Of a stretch of DNA of 64,000 nt, positions 35,026 through 42,216 are shown piece by piece (position 1 is the stretch's first letter; the number at the start of each line of letters is the position of its first letter). The stretch is from Pseudomonas argentinensis. Its GTDB lineage: Bacteria > Pseudomonadota > Gammaproteobacteria > Pseudomonadales > Pseudomonadaceae. The stretch spans positions 3,596,001-3,660,000 of the forward strand of contig NZ_CP056087.1 in NCBI RefSeq assembly GCF_001839655.2. Direction: 5' to 3'. The notes beneath the pieces were generated by a model. The model saw only the letters and a program-made list of their open reading frames with translations. It had not been told where the DNA came from and did no database searches. A program made the position numbers and the translations under genes.

Positions 35026-35175
35026 GCATGCATCTCGCTCAACGTCGCGGCTCGACAATGCAATGCCTGTGCCCTCCGTTCGGTCTCCGCGCCTATCCCG
35101 GCAGATAGAGTGAACCTGCCGAGGGAGCGCCACTCGAACCCCTTACACCGCCTCATACCTACAGGAGATTGATCA

Positions 35176-35505
35176 ATGGCCCGCCCACTCCCCCCGCGCC
35201 CCGCAGCTCCCGCCAGCAAAGAAGAGCTGCTCGAAGAATTCCAGGCACTGGTACGTGACACCGAAACCCTGCTGCAGCACTCCGCCAGCCTGGTTGGCGA
35301 TCAGGCCGAAGAGCTGCGTGCGCAGATCCGCGACAGCCTGGGCCGCGCGCGCACCACGCTGAAGAACACCGAAGAAACCGTGGTTCAGCGTGGCCGTGCG
35401 GTGGCTGGCGCGACCGAGGACTACGTGCAGACCCATCCGTGGCAGACCATCGGCATCGCTGCCGGTATTGGTATACTGATCGGCATGCTCATTAGCCGAC
35501 GTTGA
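35176..35505 (+). CDS. ElaB/YqjD/DUF883 family membrane-anchored protein
   Basis: 109 residues. A Pro-rich N-terminus is followed by a long amphipathic helix (SKEELLEEFQALVRDTETLL onward) and a C-terminal membrane anchor with the glycine-rich HPWQTIGIAAGIGILIGMLISRR. Family members in E. coli bind ribosomes at the inner membrane in stationary phase under RpoS control; the same role here is inference. Followed by a YqjE-type gene after 12 bases, as in E. coli yqjD-yqjE. AGGAG precedes the ATG. Confidence 0.88.
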   Translation: MARPLPPRPAAPASKEELLEEFQALVRDTETLLQHSASLVGDQAEELRAQIRDSLGRARTTLKNTEETVVQRGRAVAGATEDYVQTHPWQTIGIAAGIGILIGMLISRR

Positions 35506-35517
35506 TCAGGACAGCCC

Positions 35518-35904
35518 ATGGATGACAGCCAGACAGCAGCACCTCCCAGCCGCGGCCCTTCGCCACGGCGCCTGGCCGGTGCGCTGCTCGGGCTGGTTCA
35601 TGGCCATGTGGCGCTGTTCAGCGAAGAGATCAAGGAACAGCAGGCGCGCACCGTCAGCCTGCTGATCCTGACCGGCCTGTGCATCCTGTTCGGCCTCCTG
35701 CTGATCGTCGGCCTCTCCGCCGCCCTGTTGATCGGCTTCTGGGACACCCACCGTATTCTGGTCATCACCCTGCTCTGCTTCTTCTATGCAACGGGTCTAC
35801 TGGTTTGCGGCTGGAACCTGGTACAGCGCATGCGTCATGCGCCGGCGCCCTTCAGTGCCAGCCTCGAAGAACTGGCCCGTGATCGCGAGCAACTGCTGCC
35901 ATGA
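35518..35904 (+). CDS. YqjE / phage-holin-like superfamily membrane protein
   Basis: 128 residues. A polar N-terminus precedes an amphipathic helix (ALLGLVHGHVALFSEEIKEQQ) and then two membrane segments (about residues 42-68 and 74-99). The pattern matches the YqjE/holin-superfamily III proteins that follow yqjD-like genes. There is no sign of phage context, so it is not a lysis holin. It overlaps the next gene by four bases. Confidence 0.85.
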   Translation: MDDSQTAAPPSRGPSPRRLAGALLGLVHGHVALFSEEIKEQQARTVSLLILTGLCILFGLLLIVGLSAALLIGFWDTHRILVITLLCFFYATGLLVCGWNLVQRMRHAPAPFSASLEELARDREQLLP

Positions 35905-36230
35905 CCGACAAAAGCACCAGGGAACTGCGCAAGACCATGCTGCGGCTGCGCCTGGAAATGCATCGCCAGGAAATTCGCCATGAAACCCTGGTCATGCTCG
36001 AGCCGCTGCAAAGAGCCAAGGATCTGGGCACGCATTGGCGCGAGGAACTCAAGAAGCGCAACGCACCAATCTGGATCACCGGTGGTGTGTTCGCCCTGAC
36101 GGTACTGGGCATGCGCGGGGGCCAATGGCGCCATTGGCTGCGCATGGCACTTGCCGCCTTTCCTGATCTGCGCAAACGTGCACCTCGGGGTACAAGCGAA
36201 AAGCCAGCAGAAAAACCCGATCAAGCGTAA
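35901..36230 (+). CDS. YqjK-like hypothetical protein
   Basis: 109 residues. A highly charged helical N-terminus (TRELRKTMLRLRLEMHRQEIRHE) is followed by one membrane segment (IWITGGVFALTVLGM) and a basic tail. Its ATG overlaps the YqjE-type stop as ATGA, so the three genes form one operon. By position it corresponds to the third gene (yqjK-like) of the E. coli group, but the sequence match is only general. Confidence 0.72.
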   Translation: MTDKSTRELRKTMLRLRLEMHRQEIRHETLVMLEPLQRAKDLGTHWREELKKRNAPIWITGGVFALTVLGMRGGQWRHWLRMALAAFPDLRKRAPRGTSEKPAEKPDQA

Positions 36231-36302
36231 AACTGGCCACCTTATTGCTAGAAATGGCGCAAAAGGCCAGGTCATATCCCGGCTCCCGCCCTATCACTAA
36301 GG

Positions 36303-37466
36303 ATGTGCCCGGTGCTCGACGGTCAACCCACCGCCGTCTTCCAACCCTTTATCGATACCGCTACCGGACAGATTGCCGGCGTCGAGGCGCTGGCGCGATT
36401 GCGCGACGCCCATGGCCATCTGCATTCTGCAGGGCCGCTGTTCGCCGACCCGAAAACCCCTGCCGCAGCCCTGCGCCGGCTTGACCGAGCCGTTCGCGAG
36501 CAGGCGTTCGCGCGCTTTCATGATGCGCCTTCGGACTGGTTCCTGAGCGTCAACATCTCTCCGCGCTGGATTGCCCGTCTACGCCCGCAACAGGCGCTGC
36601 CGAGCCTCAGGCAATTGACGAGCAGTGGCGTGGATCCCAGGCGCGCGGTGTTCGAGATCACCGAACTGGGCGGCGCCAGCCAGCGCCTGGCGGCCGTGGC
36701 GGCCCGTTATCGCGAGGCCGGGGTACGTATCGCCATCGACGACTTCGGCGCCGGCTACTCGCAGCTCGACCGCGTTCTGGCCCTGCGCCCCGACATCCTC
36801 AAACTGGACATGCGCCTGTTCCAGGAGGCGGCCCGTGGCGGGCCCAGCGGTGAAGTGGTCAAGGCGCTGGCGATGATGGCGGAGAAGACCGGCTGCTGGA
36901 TCATCGCCGAAGGGGTGGAGACCGAAGCCGAACTGGAGTTTGCCCTGGAGTGTGGCGCACGCTACGTGCAAGGTTATCTGTTCGCCAAGCCGGAGCTCGA
37001 CTTCTTCGCCAGCAGCGCGTTCGTCGAATGCTTCGCGGAGCTGCGCAACGCCTACGTGCACAAGAAACTCGCCGAGCGCATGCAGCTGATGACCTTGCGC
37101 CGCCAGCTCGCCGAGTTGTTCACGCAGTTCAAGCACAGTCCCGAAGGACTGGCGCCGCAGATCACCCCAGGCGCGTATCCCTGGCTGATCCGCCTGTACC
37201 AATGCGACCGCCACGGCACCCAGGTCACCCCCAACCTGGAGTGGCGCAACGGCGCCTGGCAGGCCGATGATCGCTACCTGGGCCACAACTGGTCATGGCG
37301 CCCCTACTTCTACCAGTTGCTCGCCGAAGGCTGGGAAGAGCGCCGCCTGATCCTGTCCAATACCTACCGCGACGCCACCACCAACCAGTATTGCCTGACC
37401 GCCGGGCAGTTCATCGACAACGGCAGCCGCCTGCTGCTGGTCGACATCGACGCCAATGGACTTTAG
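36303..37466 (+). CDS. EAL domain protein with YkuI-type C-terminal domain
   Basis: 387 residues, cytosolic. The N-terminal EAL domain (about 1-245) keeps the signature E28-A-L, NIS, FEITE, IDDFGAGYSQLD, LKLD and IAEGVETEAE, so c-di-GMP phosphodiesterase activity is likely. The C-terminal ~120 residues (PWLIRLYQCDRHGTQVTP ... LILSNTYRDATTNQYCLT) resemble the PAS/PDC-like YkuI_C domain that senses a small ligand. ATG at 36303 has its AAGG too close; an in-frame GTG at 36312 has AAGGA at a proper distance and may be the true start. Confidence 0.88.
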   Translation: MCPVLDGQPTAVFQPFIDTATGQIAGVEALARLRDAHGHLHSAGPLFADPKTPAAALRRLDRAVREQAFARFHDAPSDWFLSVNISPRWIARLRPQQALPSLRQLTSSGVDPRRAVFEITELGGASQRLAAVAARYREAGVRIAIDDFGAGYSQLDRVLALRPDILKLDMRLFQEAARGGPSGEVVKALAMMAEKTGCWIIAEGVETEAELEFALECGARYVQGYLFAKPELDFFASSAFVECFAELRNAYVHKKLAERMQLMTLRRQLAELFTQFKHSPEGLAPQITPGAYPWLIRLYQCDRHGTQVTPNLEWRNGAWQADDRYLGHNWSWRPYFYQLLAEGWEERRLILSNTYRDATTNQYCLTAGQFIDNGSRLLLVDIDANGL

Positions 37467-37579
37467 TGGATGTGGCCTTGCAGTTGCTCGGATGAACAGG
37501 GAAGCTAACGGGCATTCGCGTGCACGGCTCGCCTGGCGAGACCGTGCCCGCACCGTCGTCTCCGGTAAAGGAAGCACGC

Positions 37580-38911
37580 TTGGACTGGCATACACTGCTC
37601 ACCCGTGAACGTCTCGGTAAACCGTCGCCCAGCGCCGATGAACTGGGCCGCAGCCCCTTTCACAAGGATCACGACCGGATCATCTTCTCCGGTGCCTTTC
37701 GCCGGCTGGGCCGCAAGACCCAGGTGCATCCGGTATCCAGCAACGACCATATCCATACCCGCCTGACCCATTCCCTGGAAGTCAGCTGCGTGGGCCGCTC
37801 CCTGGGCATGCGTGTCGGCGAGATGCTGCGCGGCGAACTGCCGGCCTGGTGCGCACCCAGCGACCTGGGCATGGTGGTGCAGTCGTCCTGCCTGGCCCAT
37901 GACATCGGCAACCCGCCGTTCGGCCACTCCGGCGAAGACGCCATTCGCCACTGGTTCCAGCAGGCCGCCGGGCGTGGCTGGCTGGACGCCATGAGCGACG
38001 CCGAGCGCGGCGACTTTCTCAGCTTCGAAGGCAACGCCCAGGGGTTTCGCGTGCTCACCCAGCTGGAATATCACCAGTTCGATGGCGGCACGCGGCTGAC
38101 CTACGCCACCCTCGGTGCCTACCTGAAGTACCCCTGGACCTCACGGCATGCCGAGGCCCTGGGCTACAAGAAGCACAAGTTCGGCTGCTACCAGAGCGAG
38201 CTGCCGCTGCTCGAGCAGATCGCCAGCAAACTGGGCCTGCCGCAGCTCGAAGAGCAGCGCTGGGCACGCCATCCCCTGGTCTACCTGATGGAGGCGGCGG
38301 ACGATATCTGCTATGGCCTGATCGACCTGGAAGATGGCCTGGAAATGGAGCTGCTCGACTACGCCGAGGTGGAGTCGCTGCTGCTCGACCTGGTCGGCGA
38401 CGACCTGCCGGAAACCTACCGCCAGCTCGGCCCGCAGGACTCGCGTCGGCGCAAACTGGCGATCCTGCGTGGCAAGGCCATCGAGCACCTCACCAACTCG
38501 GCCGCCCAGGCCTTCGTCGAGCAGCAGGCCAGCCTGCTGGCCGGCCGCCTGGAAGGTGATCTGGTCGAGCACATGCACGGCCCGGCCAAGCACTGCGTGC
38601 AAGCGGCCAAGGCCATGGCCCGCGAGAAGATCTTTCAGGACAAGCGCAAGACGCTGCACGAGATCGGCGCCTACACCACCCTGGAAATACTGCTCAATGC
38701 CTTCTGCGGCGCGGCGCTGGAGCAACACGGCGGGCGCACGCCGTCATTCAAGAACCGGCGCATCCTCGACCTGCTGGGCCATAACGCCCCCGACCCGCAC
38801 TGGCCGCTGTACCGCTCGTTCCTGCGCATGATCGACTTCATCGCCGGCATGACCGACAGCTACGCCACCGAAATGGCGCGGGAAATGACCGGTCGCTCGA
38901 GTCCGGTCTGA
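37580..38911 (+). CDS. dgt: Deoxyguanosinetriphosphate triphosphohydrolase-like protein
   Basis: 443 residues from a TTG start, which follows AAAGGAAG and gives the conserved opening [14 protein letters not shown]; a GTG at 37520 lacks a ribosome site. The HD domain shows [33 protein letters not shown] and later LEYHQFDGG and [16 protein letters not shown]. The family splits dNTPs to deoxynucleosides and triphosphate and limits dNTP pools. It sits two bases ahead of the FUSC gene. Confidence 0.92.
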   Translation: MDWHTLLTRERLGKPSPSADELGRSPFHKDHDRIIFSGAFRRLGRKTQVHPVSSNDHIHTRLTHSLEVSCVGRSLGMRVGEMLRGELPAWCAPSDLGMVVQSSCLAHDIGNPPFGHSGEDAIRHWFQQAAGRGWLDAMSDAERGDFLSFEGNAQGFRVLTQLEYHQFDGGTRLTYATLGAYLKYPWTSRHAEALGYKKHKFGCYQSELPLLEQIASKLGLPQLEEQRWARHPLVYLMEAADDICYGLIDLEDGLEMELLDYAEVESLLLDLVGDDLPETYRQLGPQDSRRRKLAILRGKAIEHLTNSAAQAFVEQQASLLAGRLEGDLVEHMHGPAKHCVQAAKAMAREKIFQDKRKTLHEIGAYTTLEILLNAFCGAALEQHGGRTPSFKNRRILDLLGHNAPDPHWPLYRSFLRMIDFIAGMTDSYATEMAREMTGRSSPV

Positions 38912-38913
38912 CG

Positions 38914-40011
38914 ATGCGCCAGGTATTCAGGCAGCTGTTCAGCTGGCACGCCGGGCCACCCGCCTGGGGGCCGGCCGTGGTCGCCGGTCTGGGTTGCGCG
39001 CTGCCACTGCTGCTTGGTTTGTTCAGCGCCCACCCGGGGTTCCTGTGGGCGTCGGTCGGCGCCTTCCAGGCGGCCCAGGCCAATCCGCTGCACCGCTTCG
39101 GCATGTTGCGCATGCTGCTACTCACCGGCCTGGGCGCGTGCAGCGCCGGCCTGGGCTTCTGGTCGGCAACCCACCCGCTGATCAGCCTGTCGCTGTTCGC
39201 CGGCTTCGGCCTGCTGCTGGCCTGGCTGCAGCGCTTCGGCACCGAAGCCGGCAAGCTCGGTATCGGCCTGACGGTGTGCCTGTGCCTGGGCCAAGGCCAA
39301 TACGGCAGCAGCCTGCTGAACAACCCCAACGCCATCGCCATGCTGTTCATGCTCGGCGGACTCTGGGTGATGCTGCTGGCGTTCGGCTTGCGGGGCCTGC
39401 ATGGCCTGCGCATGTGGCCACACATGCCGCGCCTGATCAGCCTGCTCAAGGTGTTGCGCCGCCATGCGCAGCGCCAGTCCCGCCAGCAATGGGGCCTGTA
39501 TGCCCTGGGCTGCACGGTGGCGGTTTCCCTGGCCGGCCTGATCGTCAACCTGGCGCACCTGCAGCGCGGCTACTGGCTGACCCTGGCGGTGGTCACGACC
39601 TTGCAGCTGGAATTTCGCGGCAGCCTGGTGCGGGCACTGCAGGCGAGCATGGCCAGCCTCGGCGCCGCCGGCCTGCTGATCCTGTTCGGCCACAGCCTGC
39701 AGAGCCCGCCGCTGATGGTCGCCATCATGCTGCCGCTGATCATGCTCAGCCGCGCCCTACAGGCCAACCACTACGGGCTGTTCGTGCTGCAGACGACGGT
39801 CTGCTTCGTGCTCCTGGCCGAGAGCCTGGCCAAGGACTGGCACCTGCCGCAAGTGCGCTTGTTCAACGTCACCCTGGGTATCCTGCTGACGCTGTTCATC
39901 GCCCTGTTGATGCACGGCCTGCGCCAATGGCTGGAGAACCGCAACGGGGCGAAACAACGGCCGACAGCCGCAGACGAACCGTTACCTTCGCGCGAGTCAC
40001 CAGACGCCTGA
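38914..40011 (+). CDS. FUSC family inner-membrane protein
   Basis: 365 residues with two blocks of about six hydrophobic segments, the second beginning AVSLAGLIVNLAHLQRGYWLTLAVVTTLQ. This segment is the fusaric-acid-resistance (FUSC/YccS-like) signature. There is no large cytosolic domain, so it is a short version. The substrate is unknown; such proteins are linked to aromatic acid efflux. It begins two bases after the dgt stop and is probably co-transcribed. Confidence 0.8.
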   Translation: MRQVFRQLFSWHAGPPAWGPAVVAGLGCALPLLLGLFSAHPGFLWASVGAFQAAQANPLHRFGMLRMLLLTGLGACSAGLGFWSATHPLISLSLFAGFGLLLAWLQRFGTEAGKLGIGLTVCLCLGQGQYGSSLLNNPNAIAMLFMLGGLWVMLLAFGLRGLHGLRMWPHMPRLISLLKVLRRHAQRQSRQQWGLYALGCTVAVSLAGLIVNLAHLQRGYWLTLAVVTTLQLEFRGSLVRALQASMASLGAAGLLILFGHSLQSPPLMVAIMLPLIMLSRALQANHYGLFVLQTTVCFVLLAESLAKDWHLPQVRLFNVTLGILLTLFIALLMHGLRQWLENRNGAKQRPTAADEPLPSRESPDA

Positions 40012-40061
40012 CGTTATTACCGCCAGGGTGATGATCGGCACAGGACAAACGACGCACAATT

Positions 40062-40084
40062 GAAAAGGGCCTCGAATGAGGCCC
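40062..40084 (-). terminator. Rho-independent terminator for yggL
   Basis: GGGCCTC (40067-40073) pairs with GAGGCCC (40078-40084) across GAAT; on the minus strand it is followed by TTTTCAATT. It lies just beyond the yggL stop at 40093 and faces the end of the FUSC gene. Confidence 0.85.
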
Positions 40085-40092
40085 TCGGTGGA

Positions 40093-40437
40093 TCAGGAAG
40101 CGGAGTTGATCTCTTTTTCCGGGTACCACACGTCCAGCAATGGGCTGACGCTGAAATCGACCAGCTCGGAACGGCCCTTGAGCCAGGCTTCCACTGCGGC
40201 ACGCTGCTCTTCGCTGACCGAACCACGCTTGGCCAGGCACACCAGGCCGTAGTCGTCGCCGCCAACATAGCCCAGGCCGTTGGCGTTCATCGCGTCGCTC
40301 AGGAAGGCATCGAGGAAGGCATCGACCGCTTCGTCGCTCAGGTCTTCCTTGAAGTTCAGGTTCAGCTCGAAACCCAGCTCCTGAAACTCGTCCACACAGA
40401 GTTTCTTGCGCAGACGACGGGAACGATTGGTAGCCAT
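40093..40437 (-). CDS. yggL: YggL family 50S ribosome-binding protein
   Basis: 114 residues. The opening MATNRSRRLRKKLCVDEFQELGFELNL and later GLGYVGGDDYGLVCL identify DUF469/YggL, a small protein reported to bind the 50S subunit. It is cytosolic and acidic after a basic N-terminus. The start at 40437 follows AAGGA; the frame opens at 40473. Monocistronic with its own terminator. Confidence 0.88.
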   Translation of the reverse strand: MATNRSRRLRKKLCVDEFQELGFELNLNFKEDLSDEAVDAFLDAFLSDAMNANGLGYVGGDDYGLVCLAKRGSVSEEQRAAVEAWLKGRSELVDFSVSPLLDVWYPEKEINSAS

Positions 40438-40648
40438 GGGTATAGATCCTTGCAGAGTGATAACGCGCGGCACTCTACCAGTTTAGTGGCGGCGATGCCC
40501 GCCGGCCGACGAAAAATCCACCGGCGCCACTGCCGTGAAGGCCGCCAGCGGATCGCCGGCCGATAAAATCCAGCGATCACCGGCCCTTGCCGGCTTGGTC
40601 CTGGGGCATAATGCGCGGCATCGTCCCAAACCGCTGTGGGAGCTCGTA

Positions 40649-42127
40649 ATGCGATTTTCCGTTGTACCCGCCGTGCGGAGGTTGCGCATCCTCCGCCCTC
40701 TGGCCCTCGCCTGCCTCGTTCTACCCACCACCCTGCCTGCTCATGCAGCCACCAGCGCCACACTTCCGGAAAGCGTGGCCAAGAGCCTGAAGGCCAACAA
40801 GATCGGTCAACAGTCGCTGTCGGTGGTGACCCTGCCGCTCGACGGCCCAGGCAATGGCACCATTTTCAATGCCGATGTGTCGGTGAACCCGGCCTCGACC
40901 ATGAAACTGATCACCACCTTCGCGGCCCTGGAGCTGCTCGGCCCGACCTTCCAGTGGAAGACCGAGTTCTACACCGACGGCCAGCTCAAGGACGGCGTGC
41001 TCAACGGCAACCTGTACCTCAAGGGCGGCGGCGATCCCAAGCTGAACATGGAAAAGCTCTGGCTGATGCTGCGTGACCTGCGGGCCAATGGGGTGCGTCA
41101 GGTAACCGGCGACCTGGTGCTCGACCGCACGCATTTCGTGCAACCGGATCTGCCCGCCTTCAACGACGATGGCGGCGATGCCAACAAACCCTATCTGGTC
41201 ACCCCCGACTCGCTGCTGGTCAACCTCAAGGCGCTGCGCTTCATCGCCCGCGCCGAGAACGGCAAGGTTACCGTCGCCGCCGAGCCGCCCCTGGCCGGTT
41301 TGACCCTGGACAACCAGGTCAAGGTGCTCAAGGCCGGCAAGTGCCCGGCCTGGCCGGACGTGCGCTACAACCCGGTCAAGGAGTTCGACGGCACCCGGGT
41401 GATAGTCACCGGCCAGCTGACCGACGGCTGCAGCGCCCAGACCTACCTGTCGCTGCTCGATCACCCGGCCTATGCCGCCGGCGCGGTACGGGCGATCTTC
41501 GGCGAACTGGGCGGCAGCATCATGGGCCAGGACCGCCAGGCCGAAGTGCCGAAGAGCGCCACCCTGCTGGCCCGGGCCTTCTCGCCGGACCTGGTGGAGA
41601 TCATCCGCGACATCAACAAGTACAGTAACAACACCATGGCCCGCCAGCTGTTCCTCAGCATCGGTGCGCAGAACCGCAACGAGGCGGATGTCGACGACGC
41701 CCACGCCGCGCAACGGGTGATCCGCGCCTGGCTGGCGCGCAAGGGCATCACCGCCCCGCAACTGGTCATGGAAAACGGCTCCGGGCTGTCCCGCGCCGAA
41801 CGCATAAGCGCCCGGGAAATGGGCCGCATCCTCGAGGCCGCCTGGAAGAGCCCCTTTGCTGCCGAGTTCATCAGCTCGATGCCGATCGTCGCGCTGGACG
41901 GCACCATGCGCAAACGCCTGCGCAACACGCCGATGGCCGGCCAGGCGCACATCAAGACCGGCACCCTCAACAACGTGCGCGCCATCGCCGGCTTCAGCCG
42001 CGACAGCAACGGCAACAGCTGGGCCGTGGTGGCCATCCTCAACGACCCGAAACCCTGGGGCGCCTCGGTGATTCTCGACCAGGTGCTGCTTGACCTCTAT
42101 AAGCAGCCCAAGGGCAGCGCCCGATAG
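40649..42127 (+). CDS. dacB: D-alanyl-D-alanine carboxypeptidase/endopeptidase (PBP4)
   Basis: 492 residues with a signal peptide (residues 1-34, cut after PAHA). The three penicillin-binding motifs are present: S83-T-M-K86, SNN in KYSNNTMARQ and KTGT in HIKTGTLNN. The long insert between the first two motifs is normal for class C PBP4. It trims and opens peptidoglycan crosslinks in the periplasm; in P. aeruginosa loss of PBP4 raises AmpC. The ATG at 40649 follows GGAG; the earlier start at 40535 lacks a signal peptide. Confidence 0.93.
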   Translation: MRFSVVPAVRRLRILRPLALACLVLPTTLPAHAATSATLPESVAKSLKANKIGQQSLSVVTLPLDGPGNGTIFNADVSVNPASTMKLITTFAALELLGPTFQWKTEFYTDGQLKDGVLNGNLYLKGGGDPKLNMEKLWLMLRDLRANGVRQVTGDLVLDRTHFVQPDLPAFNDDGGDANKPYLVTPDSLLVNLKALRFIARAENGKVTVAAEPPLAGLTLDNQVKVLKAGKCPAWPDVRYNPVKEFDGTRVIVTGQLTDGCSAQTYLSLLDHPAYAAGAVRAIFGELGGSIMGQDRQAEVPKSATLLARAFSPDLVEIIRDINKYSNNTMARQLFLSIGAQNRNEADVDDAHAAQRVIRAWLARKGITAPQLVMENGSGLSRAERISAREMGRILEAAWKSPFAAEFISSMPIVALDGTMRKRLRNTPMAGQAHIKTGTLNNVRAIAGFSRDSNGNSWAVVAILNDPKPWGASVILDQVLLDLYKQPKGSAR

Positions 42128-42136
42128 CGCTGAAGC

Positions 42137-42201
42137 AGCCCGGGTCGAGCGCAGCGACACCCGGGAAGCCATCCCGGGTATCGCTAAGCTCAACCCGGGC
42201 T
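42137..42201. repeat. Double CCCGGG hairpin repeat between convergent genes
   Basis: One unit (AGCCCGGGTCGAGCGCAGCG..., 42137-42165) matches the repeat at 1298-1328. A diverged inverted unit (42173-42201) faces it, so the 65 bases can form one long hairpin: AGCCCGGGT with ACCCGGGCT outside and ACCCGGGA with TCCCGGGT inside. It fills the gap between dacB and rlmL, whose 3' ends meet here, and could stop transcription from both sides. Confidence 0.8.
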
Positions 42202-42216
42202 ACGGCTGTAACAGAC

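Noticed and set aside
35518..35904. Prophage holin
   Set aside because: The gene matches the YqjE-type holin superfamily member that follows YqjD-like genes; no phage genes are nearby.
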